From Lewinellaceae bacterium (GTDB lineage Bacteria > Bacteroidota > Bacteroidia > Chitinophagales > Saprospiraceae), in the NCBI GenBank assembly GCA_029976695.1, contig JARQTN010000004.1, positions 1-38,228 of the forward strand: 38,228 nt of DNA, read 5' to 3'. Below, in pieces: positions 1 to 8,341 of the stretch (positions are counted from its first letter, which is position 1; each line of letters opens with the position of its first letter). The notes under the pieces were generated by a model, which saw only the letters and a list, made by a program, of their open reading frames with translations, searched no databases and was not told the DNA's origin. Both the position numbers and the translations under genes were made by a program.

Positions 1-1022
1 ACGAGATGCCAGGCAATGATTGAAAATCTTCCGAATGCCGTTTCTGCATACCGGTAGTTGCCCAGCCCCTGAGTAGGAAACCAGTCCAGCCATTGCCCGT
101 ATTCAGGTGTCGTAAAAAAGACAACCATGATCGTCGCCAACCAGAAGGAGGGAACGGCATACAGCGCGAAAAGACCTGCCCTTGTCCATTGAGCCGTTCT
201 CCTGTGCCTGAACCGGGCTAGCCAGATCCCAATGGGTATCGCTGCTGCAAAAGCCAGGAAAAGTGCTAATCCGTTCAACCACAAGGTCCATTTCAACGCT
301 TCGCTGATCTTGGAGAAGACAGGTTTTGAGTCACGGGATGAAACCCCGAAATCACCTCTCAGCACACCTGAAAACCAGTGATGGAACTGGTTTTCCCTGC
401 CATACCATGAAAAAGCAGGCCACCACAGGAATTTTCTGTCTTTCCCTGAAAGTGAACGGGCTTGTTTTTGCAATTGCAGAAAATCCCGGTACAGGCTCGT
501 TCCTTCCCAACCCGGGTTCGGATTATCCATGATGCCATCAATCCGCTGGAGTACCCGCTCAGGGCTTCCTTCCTCAAGTGCAAACGCCAGTTCATTCTGC
601 CACCTTCGGTAGGGTATGCCTGACTCTTGGCTCCCCGTCTCATCGAGTACACCGATCATCTGGTAAACGTCCTTCCGCAGTTGCTGAACCTTTGCCCAGT
701 TTCCCGATTCAAAAGCGAGTCGCCTTGCGGCTAATCGCTCATCGGGTGGCAGAATCCGGTACAGGGTATCACTGACCACGTGTGAATGAACCGAAAAATA
801 GAAAAGTGGCTTGTCCAGGCCAAGGTTGCGCGCTGTACGTGCATAGGCATCCCGGTGCTTGAAAAAACCGGATGCCGTATTGGCTTGTGGCAATGGCTCC
901 TCAAGGAAGGCAACCACAGGATCCCCGGGTATGGCCCTGCTGAGGAAAAAAGCCAGCACGGATACAAGGAACAATGCCGGTATCATCCATATCAACCTTC
1001 TGATCGCCCCTCCGTATCCCAT
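1..1022 (-). CDS. DppB-type ABC transporter permease, 3' end missing
   Basis: A continuous frame runs from ATG at 1022 to the left edge (340 codons, no stop), so the C-terminus lies outside the window. An in-frame TAG five codons upstream fixes the start. The product is an inner-membrane permease of a peptide/nickel-type importer. TM1 lies at about residues 9-28 and is followed by the family signature IPGDPV (31-36) and LGLDKP (67-72). The usual GVLRGDFGVS segment comes only at 219-228, and TM2 and TM3 at about 243-267 and 282-303. In ordinary DppB proteins LGLDKP and GDLG are about a dozen residues apart; here about 140 residues separate them, so there is a large extracytoplasmic insertion. 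The insertion is charged and looks helical, and I recognise no domain in it. It lies 39 bp downstream of a substrate-binding lipoprotein on the same strand. Family assignment is firm; the substrate is unknown. Confidence 0.88.
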   Translation of the reverse strand, partial: MGYGGAIRRLIWMIPALFLVSVLAFFLSRAIPGDPVVAFLEEPLPQANTASGFFKHRDAYARTARNLGLDKPLFYFSVHSHVVSDTLYRILPPDERLAARRLAFESGNWAKVQQLRKDVYQMIGVLDETGSQESGIPYRRWQNELAFALEEGSPERVLQRIDGIMDNPNPGWEGTSLYRDFLQLQKQARSLSGKDRKFLWWPAFSWYGRENQFHHWFSGVLRGDFGVSSRDSKPVFSKISEALKWTLWLNGLALFLAFAAAIPIGIWLARFRHRRTAQWTRAGLFALYAVPSFWLATIMVVFFTTPEYGQWLDWFPTQGLGNYRYAETAFGRFSIIAWHL

Positions 1023-1036
1023 ATAATCAATGATCT

Positions 1037-1057
1037 AAAACGGGTGCCTTACACCCG
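1037..1057 (-). terminator. Intercistronic terminator-like hairpin between binding protein and permease
   Basis: Read on the minus strand just after the binding-protein stop, CGGGTG (1057-1052), loop TAAGG and CACCCG (1046-1041) form a perfect 6-bp GC-rich stem followed at once by TTTT. This is intrinsic-terminator-like but sits inside a probable operon. It could act as a partial terminator or 3' mRNA stabiliser that makes binding protein more abundant than permease. The structure is seen in the sequence; the role is inferred. Confidence 0.55.
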
Positions 1058-1061
1058 GGCA

Positions 1062-2813
1062 TCATATTGAAGCCTGTTCAAACAAATTTTCAAAATACCC
1101 GGGCCTGCGGGATGAGGGCTGCATCCTGATGCGTTTGTTTGCAATGATCTTCTCTTCGGGCACATACAGGAAGATCACAGGCTGGTCCTTTGCGAGTTCT
1201 TCCTGGAATTCGAGGTACAACCGGTGCACTTCAGCAGGATCCTCCGCCAGGCGGATGCGTTCGATGATCTCGTCCACTTCCTTGTCATGGTATCCGCTCC
1301 GGTTGGAGCCACCCGGCTTATCACTATCACTGTGCCACGTCTGGTAGGGATCATACATGTACGGATTTGATCTGACACGCATAGGCAGGATATCAAAATC
1401 CCTTGTGCGCAATGCAGATAGGATCTGCTGGCCGTCCCGTGTTTCGATCTCAATACCGATACCGACCCTTGCCGCATTCTGTTGCAGGATCAGGGCAATT
1501 TGCTGTCCCTCTTTCCGCTGGCTTACCAGCACGGACAAATCAAGTTCTGTGGGAACTCCGTCAATGACCTTATCAACGGTTCCGTCCCCATTTGTATCCC
1601 GCCAGCCAGCTTCTGCAAGGTATTCCCGGGCAAGTTCAAGATCCTGCCCAGGGGCCATGATCTCGCGGTTATAATAGGGCTTCGAAGGATGGATCGGGCC
1701 GACTGTCCGCTGGGCCAGGCCGGCGGTGAGATTTTCAATGATCGCATCATAATCCAGCAGCGCTGCAAGCGCTTTCCGTACCCTGGCATCAGCCAGCTTC
1801 GGATCGCGGTTATTCAGCTCGAGTGCATGGAACTGCATCAGGGAAGGTGTATAAAAGTTGAACCTGTCTGCATACTGCGGATCATTCTTGAGTTGCAGGA
1901 AAGCTTCAGAACCTACCTCGGAAAAGATATCAAATGCCCCGTCTTTCATCGCTGCCAGAGCGGTATTCTCATCCGGCACAAATGTATATGTGATCCGGGT
2001 CGGGTTCCCTTTCATCATATCTGGTGCATCTTCCACCTGGTCGCCCCACCAGTTTTCCTTTTTCTCAAGGATAATGGATTGTCCTGTACCCCACTCCACA
2101 AACCGGTAGGGGCCTGCCCCGCTGATGGTTTCCCGGTTGTACTGCACACTGCTGAATGCATCAGCAAAAGATTCCAGCTTCGGGTACCAGGAAACCAGCG
2201 TATCCTCGGGCACATCGACCCGAAGCTCATCCAACAGGATATCCCCCATCAGGTTTCCAGCATCATAGATATGAACCGGAAATACAGCGAAGTTGACCAC
2301 AATCAGGTCTGATATCATATTCTTGCCGCTCAGGTAAACTTCACATGATTTTGGATCTTCAGCATCGATCTCTACCGCACGAATCGCATCAAGGAACCCG
2401 CGCCAACTCGGTGCATTCACCCTCGGATTAAAAGCAGCCTTGATGGTAAAGAGATAATCATATGCAGTGACAGGTTTGCCATCATCCCAGGATGCCTCTT
2501 CCCTCATCCTGAAGGAATACCTGTACAGACCTTCAAATTCACCTTCCTCGATGAGTTCTGCTTTGGGCATCTCTTCGATGAGCAAGGGCATCAGTTCCAG
2601 GGTGTATGGGTCAAATTCTGCTAATGGATAAAAGACCAGGTTCTCGATCTGTGTTGCATATGCACTTCGTGAAAACATGGGATGCAGGTTATCCGGCTCA
2701 CTTGCCAGGCGGATCTGGACAAGGAAATCAGCCTGGTCCGTGGCAGTCTTATCCTGACAACCGGTCATCAACAGAATCAGGAATATGGGGAGTGTCAGAA
2801 TTCTTCGTGCCAT
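1062..2813 (-). CDS. ABC transporter substrate-binding lipoprotein (SBP_bac_5, peptide type)
   Basis: This is a 583-residue extracytoplasmic solute-binding protein of the DppA/OppA class, expected to deliver peptides or similar solutes to the permease encoded directly downstream. The N-terminus is a lipoprotein signal with lipobox LMTGC, lipid-modified Cys19. The body follows the family: LASEPDNLHPMFSR near residue 36, an EENTALAAMKDGAFDIF-like stretch in the middle, VRKALAALLDYDAII, and near the C-terminus the HSDSDKPGGSNRSGY and DEIIERIRLAEDPAE segments. Length is usual for the family. The ATG at 2813 precedes the signal peptide and a -7-like TACATTTG lies 30 bp upstream. No domain is missing. 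The substrate cannot be told from the sequence. Confidence 0.92.
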   Translation of the reverse strand: MARRILTLPIFLILLMTGCQDKTATDQADFLVQIRLASEPDNLHPMFSRSAYATQIENLVFYPLAEFDPYTLELMPLLIEEMPKAELIEEGEFEGLYRYSFRMREEASWDDGKPVTAYDYLFTIKAAFNPRVNAPSWRGFLDAIRAVEIDAEDPKSCEVYLSGKNMISDLIVVNFAVFPVHIYDAGNLMGDILLDELRVDVPEDTLVSWYPKLESFADAFSSVQYNRETISGAGPYRFVEWGTGQSIILEKKENWWGDQVEDAPDMMKGNPTRITYTFVPDENTALAAMKDGAFDIFSEVGSEAFLQLKNDPQYADRFNFYTPSLMQFHALELNNRDPKLADARVRKALAALLDYDAIIENLTAGLAQRTVGPIHPSKPYYNREIMAPGQDLELAREYLAEAGWRDTNGDGTVDKVIDGVPTELDLSVLVSQRKEGQQIALILQQNAARVGIGIEIETRDGQQILSALRTRDFDILPMRVRSNPYMYDPYQTWHSDSDKPGGSNRSGYHDKEVDEIIERIRLAEDPAEVHRLYLEFQEELAKDQPVIFLYVPEEKIIANKRIRMQPSSRRPGYFENLFEQASI

Positions 2814-2842
2814 GAAAGCAGGGATCGTTTGATGAATACTTA

Positions 2843-2850
2843 CAAATGTA
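2843..2850 (-). promoter_or_regulatory. Candidate Bacteroidota -7 box for the binding-protein operon
   Basis: The minus strand reads TACATTTG, matching TAnnTTTG, 30 bp before the ATG at 2813. TTTG repeats lie directly upstream, but no -33 TTG is at the usual spacing, so only the -7 element is supported. Confidence 0.4.
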
Positions 2851-2902
2851 CAAACAAAGCATACATCTTGAGGGTTACTAATGCAAGAGTATCATCAAGG
2901 TC

Positions 2903-3820
2903 ATGGAGATGGAAAAAACGGTGATTATCAGTGGAGGGACCGGATTAATCGGTTCCGAGATCAGCAGGCAACTGTCGACTGCCGGGTATCATGTCTATAT
3001 CCTGACACGCACCCCGCAAAGCCAGCCCGGCAACAGGATGACGCAGGTCTACTGGGACCCTATGAAAGGAAAGATAGACACAGAGGCACTGCCGGCAGCG
3101 CCTTTCGTCTACAATTTGGCTGGAGCGCCGATCGTGGGGAAGCGATGGTCACCGGAATATCAGCAGTTGATTATCGAGAGCAGGGTCAGGTCAGCCGAAG
3201 TGCTCAAAAGCTTCTTCGATCAAAAAGGATACAAGCCGGAATGCTACATCGGTGCATCGGCAATCGGGATCTACGGGAACAGCGGACAAGAAAAAGTGAC
3301 TGAGGAGGACGCTGGTAACCCGAACAGGTTTATCGTCCGCAGCGTCATGGAATGGGAAGATGCTCATCAGCAAATTGCGCAAATGGGAATCCGGACGGTT
3401 GTGATTCGGATCGGGCTCGTGCTGGCAAGGGGCAGCCAGCTGATTCGGAACATGCTCCTTCCGGCCAGGTTTGGGATCTATGGCTATTTTGGAGATGGCG
3501 CGCAGGTACAATCCTGGATCCATCTTGATGACCTGGTCAACCTGTTCCTCATGTCTGCACAAGACAGCGGGATGGAAGGGATATACAATGGCGTCGCCCC
3601 GGATCCTGTGTCTGCAAAAGAACTGGCAAAAGCTTTGCGCAGAGCTTTCAGGCCCGGCATCATTTTGCCTGTGCCAACCCTTTTTCTAAAAATTTTACTG
3701 GGGAGAGCCTATCAAATTATGCTCGACAGTTGCAATGCCAGTGCTGGAAAGGCATTGGATGCAGGTGCCACATTTCAATTCGGGAAGATCCGGGAAGCAA
3801 TGGATGATCTGCTCCGTTAG
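2903..3820 (+). CDS. TIGR01777-family NAD(P)-dependent epimerase (SDR39U1/YfcH type)
   Basis: This 305-residue protein is an atypical short-chain dehydrogenase/reductase. The Rossmann glycine motif is GGTGLIGSEI (about residues 11-20), followed by the family pattern YNLAGAPIVGKRWS, the SAIGIYG segment containing the tyrosine, and VVIRIGLVLARG. The C-terminal part of the family (the DUF1731-like tail, here around ILPVPTLFLKILLGRA) is present, and length matches the family. The start is ATG 2903; ATG 2909 would remove only two residues and is equally plausible. The gene converges on the HAD gene with a 5-bp gap. The physiological substrate is not known for this family, so no pathway is given. 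Confidence 0.9.
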   Translation: MEMEKTVIISGGTGLIGSEISRQLSTAGYHVYILTRTPQSQPGNRMTQVYWDPMKGKIDTEALPAAPFVYNLAGAPIVGKRWSPEYQQLIIESRVRSAEVLKSFFDQKGYKPECYIGASAIGIYGNSGQEKVTEEDAGNPNRFIVRSVMEWEDAHQQIAQMGIRTVVIRIGLVLARGSQLIRNMLLPARFGIYGYFGDGAQVQSWIHLDDLVNLFLMSAQDSGMEGIYNGVAPDPVSAKELAKALRRAFRPGIILPVPTLFLKILLGRAYQIMLDSCNASAGKALDAGATFQFGKIREAMDDLLR

Positions 3821-3825
3821 GCGGT

Positions 3826-4251
3826 TCAGTGCTCGAAAACTTCAATTTCAACAAGCTTTTTGACGAGGTCGGTAAATTTCCCCTTGTATCTTGTCGCTTT
3901 CACGAGGTGGTTGTCGATCCAGTGGTAATTCCCCCCCCTGGGTTTGTTTAGCAGGATCCCGTGATACTTGAAGCCGTTTTTGCGCAACCACCTTTCAGTA
4001 ATTTCCCTGTGTTCATCAGTCCTGCTTGTAAAAAAGGTAATGATATGTCCTTCATCATACCACCTGTTTATCGTTTCCCTGGCATCCGGATAAAAGTCAC
4101 ATGTGGCCATCCGCTCCGGTTCTTCATTCGGGATATCATCACAAATTGTCCCGTCTATGTCGATGAGATAGTTCTTGACACCCTCTGGAAGGATCGGGCT
4201 GATCAGGTTGCCATCCGCGTCATACAGGTCTTTTAAAGCTGGATTGCTCAT
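3826..4251 (-). CDS. Small HAD-superfamily phosphatase
   Basis: A 141-residue cytoplasmic HAD hydrolase with all four motifs: DIDGT with nucleophile Asp31 and acid Asp33, FFTSR with Thr75/Ser76, Lys103 in LNKPRG, and WIDNH with Asp113. There is no large cap domain, so it is a compact C0-type phosphatase that may act on a large substrate such as a sugar phosphate. I chose ATG 4251 because a TACCTTTG -7 box (4283-4276) overlaps the longer TTG start at 4278. The gene lies alone between a convergent epimerase and a co-oriented M23 peptidase. Catalytic class is secure; the substrate is unknown. Confidence 0.8.
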   Translation of the reverse strand: MSNPALKDLYDADGNLISPILPEGVKNYLIDIDGTICDDIPNEEPERMATCDFYPDARETINRWYDEGHIITFFTSRTDEHREITERWLRKNGFKYHGILLNKPRGGNYHWIDNHLVKATRYKGKFTDLVKKLVEIEVFEH

Positions 4252-4275
4252 TTGTCCATGTTTACAATATGTGAT

Positions 4276-4283
4276 CAAAGGTA
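4276..4283 (-). promoter_or_regulatory. Candidate -7 box of the HAD gene
   Basis: The minus strand reads TACCTTTG, a TAnnTTTG match, 25 bp before ATG 4251. No clear -33 element was found. The same octamer precedes two other genes in the window. Confidence 0.4.
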
Positions 4284-4332
4284 GTAATATGTTTCTACCT
4301 GTCCCTATTCATGGCCTTCTTTCAGGTTGCGC

Positions 4333-5226
4333 TTACTCAAATTTGATATACCTGGCCGGGTCGACCGGCACTCCATTTTGCCACAATTCAAAATGGAGGT
4401 GCGGTCCAGTGGAGAATTTACCTGTATTTCCAACCAGGGCAATGGCCTCACCGGCGGGCACATAATCCCCTACCTTTTTCAGGAGTACCGCGTTGTGCTT
4501 GTAAAAGGTGACAAGGTCATTCCTATGCTGGATGCCAATCGTATTCCCGGTTTCCAGTGTCCAGTCCGATGTGATCACGTATCCGTCCAGGATTGACTTT
4601 ACAGGGGTATCTTTCGGTGCCAGGATATCCACTCCGAAGTGGCCGATCTCCGCGTTGAACGTACTGCTCAAGGAGCCAGTCACCGGCGGGATGAGGTACA
4701 GGTTGTGCAATGTGTTCGCATTCGAGGTCTGTGCATATACAATTTTCCGGTCAGCGGTATCCGATTGCTCCAACGGAGCCACATCCGCACCTTTCAGGTC
4801 TTCCTCCATTTCTGTCTCGCCTGTTCGCCCGCTTTCGCCGGTACCCACGAGTTCCAGCGGCGGAACAGAGGGCCGTTCGTTTTCAGCGTTGCTCGTGTCA
4901 TAACCCATGATCATCTTGCGAAAATTCGCAGTGTAGATCTGGTATGCGGTGAGTTGCTTTTCCATGTCTTGTACCTTCCTGTACAATTCCATGTATGCCT
5001 TGTCTTCGGAAGGGTCCCCGTACCCGGGCACGAGCTTCTTCAAAGGGGTAAAAAAGATGAGCAGGACCACGATCAGGCTCACCAGTACAAGGATACTCGA
5101 TAGCGCAATATAGATATTGAGCAGTGTCAGCTTATAGGAACTGACTTCCTCAAGGGTATCCTCCCGGAGGATGACCAGCCTGTATAAATCCTTCCATTTA
5201 TTGGTCTTGGCGATTTGCTGGGACAT
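4333..5226 (-). CDS. Membrane-anchored M23 (LytM-type) metallopeptidase
   Basis: This 297-residue protein has a cytoplasmic N-terminal tail, one transmembrane helix at about residues 37-60, a short helical stalk (75-105), an acidic linker (110-160) and a C-terminal M23 domain (175-297). Zinc ligands and catalytic residues are visible: His196 and Asp200 in HFGVD, His244 in FYKHN, and His276/His278 in GPHLHFE. The domain therefore looks active and would cut peptidoglycan cross-bridges in the periplasm. The start is ATG 5226. It is divergent from the porW-type gene 117 bp away, consistent with both being envelope functions. An M23 peptidase near porW/sprE and bactofilin is, from memory, a common Bacteroidota arrangement; I could not check this. 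Confidence 0.9.
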   Translation of the reverse strand: MSQQIAKTNKWKDLYRLVILREDTLEEVSSYKLTLLNIYIALSSILVLVSLIVVLLIFFTPLKKLVPGYGDPSEDKAYMELYRKVQDMEKQLTAYQIYTANFRKMIMGYDTSNAENERPSVPPLELVGTGESGRTGETEMEEDLKGADVAPLEQSDTADRKIVYAQTSNANTLHNLYLIPPVTGSLSSTFNAEIGHFGVDILAPKDTPVKSILDGYVITSDWTLETGNTIGIQHRNDLVTFYKHNAVLLKKVGDYVPAGEAIALVGNTGKFSTGPHLHFELWQNGVPVDPARYIKFE

Positions 5227-5251
5227 GGCTTTACATTAGATAAATTATGGA

Positions 5252-5259
5252 TACATTTG
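5252..5259 (+). promoter_or_regulatory. Candidate -7 box upstream of porW
   Basis: TACATTTG matches TAnnTTTG in the 117-bp divergent region and lies 85 bp before the GTG start. No TTG -33 element is correctly placed, so support is weak. Confidence 0.3.
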
Positions 5260-5343
5260 CAGCCGTGAATGCACCTTAAACCTTGAAAATCATATACTTT
5301 TAACGCATCAGGGTCGTTATCATATGCAACGAATAGGAACATC

Positions 5344-8316
5344 GTGAAAAAATATTCTCTCTACGTATTGCTGATTGTGCTGATCAGTGGTTGCGCAACG
5401 ACCAAAAGCCGCAACGATCAATCAAAATTAGCGCTATTTTACCATAATCTGACGTCCAAATTCAATGGGTACTTCAATGCCAACGAACTCGTTGAGGAAA
5501 GCATCCTGCAACTCAATGAACAGCACGTTGACAATTATAACGAACTTCTCCCTCTCTATGAATATGCAGCTGTAGACAATGCCGATGCCGTAAAGAGCAA
5601 CCTTGACGAGGCGATCAAGAAGGTCTCCGTGGTCGTCACCCTGCACGAATACAGCGACTGGGCCGACGATTGCTACCTCCTGATCGGGCAATCGGAATTC
5701 CTGAAACAGGACTATGAATCTGCCCAGAATGCCCTGGAGTTTTTCATGGATGAATTCAAGCCCAACGGGCAGCGCACGAATATCAAGCCAAGGAAAAAGA
5801 ACGCAAAAAGAGTATCCAAGCAGAAAAGGGCCAAAATTGAAAGCGAGAAGAAGAAACGTTCGGCAAAAGCCGCCAGGGCTTCCAAAAAAGCTGCCAAAGA
5901 GCGCAAACGCTACAACAAAAAGCTGAGGAAACTTCAGAAGCAAAGGCAAAAAGCCCGGAAAAAAGGTAAAAGGATACTTGCTCCAGAGCGGAACAAGCCA
6001 GAAGAAACCAAACCCGGGCAAACAGCACCCGCACCCCCGAAAAAGGATGTGAGTGCACCCAAATCCACGGAGAAAAAGCCTGAAACGGAGAAGGAAAAGA
6101 AACCACAGCCCACTGAAAAGGAAAACGGGATGTTCGGCCACAAGCCGGCTTACCAGGGGGCGATCCTGTGGCTTGCCCGCACGTACATCGAGAGGGAAAA
6201 TTATATCGCGGCAGATTTCAACCTCGTAAAGCTTGAAAAAATGCCTGAGCTGCAGGATGATGTCCTCCGTGAGCTCCCGGTCGTCCGTGCCCAGTACTAC
6301 ATCGAAAGGGGCAATTACGAAGGCGCCATAGAACGGTTGAAGGACGCGGTCGAAATCGCCAACAAGCGAAAAGTAAAGGCCAGGTATACATATATCATGG
6401 GGCAATTGTACCAGATGCTTGGCAACCGGGCTGCCGCCGCCGATGCGTTTGCCGCTGTACTCAAGTTGAGCCCGGATTATGAGATGGAATTCAATGCCAA
6501 CCTGCAAAACCTGATCAGCGGCATTGAAAGTGGGACAATGGCCCATGCTGAAGCGACTTCAAGGCTGAACAAAATGATCAAGGATTTTAAAAACCAGGAG
6601 TACCAGGACCAGTTGTACTTCTCACTTGCCAAAATCGCCCTGAGTGAAAACAACATCCCGCTGGCTATTGAAAACCTGAACCTGAGCATCGAAAGCCCGG
6701 GCCGCAACCCGGCACAAAAGGTAGAGTCCAACTACCTGCTGGCTGAACTGGAATTCAAACGCGAACACTACGTGGAGGCTAAAGCAGCCTTTGACGGAGC
6801 ATTGGGCGGTATGAAGGAAACTGATGAGCGGTACGCCTACACAAAGCTCATGAGTGAGAACCTGACGGATATTGCCCGGCATATCACCACAATCACGGAG
6901 AAAGACAGCCTTCTCCGGATTGCGTTGTTGTCTCCCGGAGAACAGGAAGCATTAGCCAAGGAGATCATCCGCCAACAGGAGGATGCCGCAGACAAGCTTG
7001 CCAAACAATCCGGCTTCAACAAGTCTGCTGCAAAGGGCAGGGGAAATGCGGCGGCCCAGGCCCGTGGCCAGTTCCCAAATGTCCGCAACGTATCATCAGG
7101 TCCGAGTTCATCTTCCTTTTTTGCCTTTGATGAACGGCGTGTTAAAAAAGGAGAACGTGACTTTTCACGCACCTGGGGTGATATCCCTTTGGGCAACCAC
7201 TGGCGGGTACGGAGCAAGGCGCAGGAAATCGCATCTGTAGACGGTGTCGAAGAGGGACTCGTTGTAGAAGAAATCGTGAGTGCAAACGATGTTGAGAACC
7301 TGTTAAAAAATGTTCCCTCTAGCCCCGAGGAAATCGAAGCAGCCCATAGCGATATCCGAAAGGCCATGCTTGCCCTGGGGAGGCTGTACCGGGAAAACCT
7401 TGAGGATTATCCTTCCTCTGCCAAAATCCTGGAGGAACTTGTCACCAACTATCCGGAGGCACCTGAAAAACTGGAGACGTATTATGAGTTGTACCTCACG
7501 TTCACAGCATCCGGCAATATGGCCCGGGCTGAGGTATACAAGCAAAAAATCATAGAAGAATTCCCATCGTCAAAATTTGCAAAGGCCTTATCCGATCCAA
7601 ATTATGCACAGAACCAGCTTTCAGAAAAGCAAAAGCTGACGAACTATTACGATGAGACCTATGCCTATTTCACTTCAGACGACTATCAGAAAGTTAAGGA
7701 GATGATCGATGCCATGCCCGGGCAATTTGGGGCCGGTAACCCGTTGTCTTCAAAATTTGCATTGCTCAACGCATTCAACACGGGTAAATTGGAAGGGCAG
7801 GAAGCTTATACGAACTCCCTCAAGGAGCTCATCGCCAAATTCCCGGGAACCGATGAGGAAAAGAAAGCACGTGACATCCTGCTGCTGTTAGGGGAGTCTA
7901 CGGCAGGAAAAAAATACGGCGCAGAAAACCTCAACAAGGCCAATTTTGTGGCTGATCCGGAAAAACCTCATTTTGTGCTCGTATACATCAAAAACCAGGA
8001 AGAGATCAACCTGAGGGATGCCAAGATCGCGATCGCAAACTATAACAGGCAATATCACAACCTCGACAAAATCCGGATCACGAGCCTGATTTTCAATCCG
8101 GAAACCAAGGAGTCAATCATTTTGCTCAGGTCTTTTCCGGACAAAACCAAAGCCATGGATTACACGGAGGGGATTTCCAGGAAACAAAAGGAATTCTTGC
8201 CCGAGAAGTCTGACTTTATCGCGTATGCAATTACCCAGAACAACTACAGGGAAATCATCAAGGCCAGGTCAATAGACGATTACGAAGACTTTTACAAGCA
8301 GCATTATGGAAAGTAA
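5344..8316 (+). CDS. porW: PorW/SprE-type type IX secretion lipoprotein with TPR repeats
   Basis: A 990-residue periplasmic lipoprotein with lipobox LISGC (Cys17), started by GTG 5344. The segment just after the cysteine, FYHNLTSKFNGYFNANEL, is characteristic of SprE/PorW. Helical tetratricopeptide-like repeats occupy about 80-140, 265-530 and 690-830, and a SPOR-like end follows (about 880-970). In this family the protein connects the type IX secretion motor and ring with the outer-membrane translocon and is needed for secretion and gliding. Residues 149-210 are very rich in Lys and Arg, followed by a Pro/Lys/Glu linker to about 262; this low-complexity insert divides the first TPR block from the rest. 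A PorP/SprF-family gene lies 1.7 kb away. Family call is strong; the exact role here is inferred from the family. Confidence 0.88.
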   Translation: MKKYSLYVLLIVLISGCATTKSRNDQSKLALFYHNLTSKFNGYFNANELVEESILQLNEQHVDNYNELLPLYEYAAVDNADAVKSNLDEAIKKVSVVVTLHEYSDWADDCYLLIGQSEFLKQDYESAQNALEFFMDEFKPNGQRTNIKPRKKNAKRVSKQKRAKIESEKKKRSAKAARASKKAAKERKRYNKKLRKLQKQRQKARKKGKRILAPERNKPEETKPGQTAPAPPKKDVSAPKSTEKKPETEKEKKPQPTEKENGMFGHKPAYQGAILWLARTYIERENYIAADFNLVKLEKMPELQDDVLRELPVVRAQYYIERGNYEGAIERLKDAVEIANKRKVKARYTYIMGQLYQMLGNRAAAADAFAAVLKLSPDYEMEFNANLQNLISGIESGTMAHAEATSRLNKMIKDFKNQEYQDQLYFSLAKIALSENNIPLAIENLNLSIESPGRNPAQKVESNYLLAELEFKREHYVEAKAAFDGALGGMKETDERYAYTKLMSENLTDIARHITTITEKDSLLRIALLSPGEQEALAKEIIRQQEDAADKLAKQSGFNKSAAKGRGNAAAQARGQFPNVRNVSSGPSSSSFFAFDERRVKKGERDFSRTWGDIPLGNHWRVRSKAQEIASVDGVEEGLVVEEIVSANDVENLLKNVPSSPEEIEAAHSDIRKAMLALGRLYRENLEDYPSSAKILEELVTNYPEAPEKLETYYELYLTFTASGNMARAEVYKQKIIEEFPSSKFAKALSDPNYAQNQLSEKQKLTNYYDETYAYFTSDDYQKVKEMIDAMPGQFGAGNPLSSKFALLNAFNTGKLEGQEAYTNSLKELIAKFPGTDEEKKARDILLLLGESTAGKKYGAENLNKANFVADPEKPHFVLVYIKNQEEINLRDAKIAIANYNRQYHNLDKIRITSLIFNPETKESIILLRSFPDKTKAMDYTEGISRKQKEFLPEKSDFIAYAITQNNYREIIKARSIDDYEDFYKQHYGK

Positions 8317-8317
8317 G

Positions 8318-8341
8318 CCGGCCTGAGGCCTCAATCGCCGG
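8318..8341. terminator. Possible bidirectional hairpin between convergent genes
   Basis: CCGGC (8318-8322) and GCCGG (8337-8341) are inverted arms enclosing the palindrome TGAGGCCTCA (8324-8333), between the stop of the porW-type gene and the end of the biotinyl-carrier gene. No T-run follows on either strand, so this is a weak call. Confidence 0.3.

Noticed and set aside
103-967. Several short frames on the minus and plus strands in the first kilobase, which could suggest a decayed permease
   Set aside because: The minus-strand frame from ATG 1022 is open without interruption to the left edge and shows permease motifs, so the gene is intact apart from the edge cut; the short frames are other-frame shadows.
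1482-2312. 276-codon open frame on the plus strand opposite the binding-protein gene
   Set aside because: It is fully antisense to a clear SBP_bac_5 lipoprotein and its translation has no protein-family features.
5434-6546. 370-codon open frame on the minus strand opposite the porW-type gene
   Set aside because: It is fully antisense to a well-supported gene; its Phe/Leu-rich translation reflects the Lys-rich codons of the real gene.
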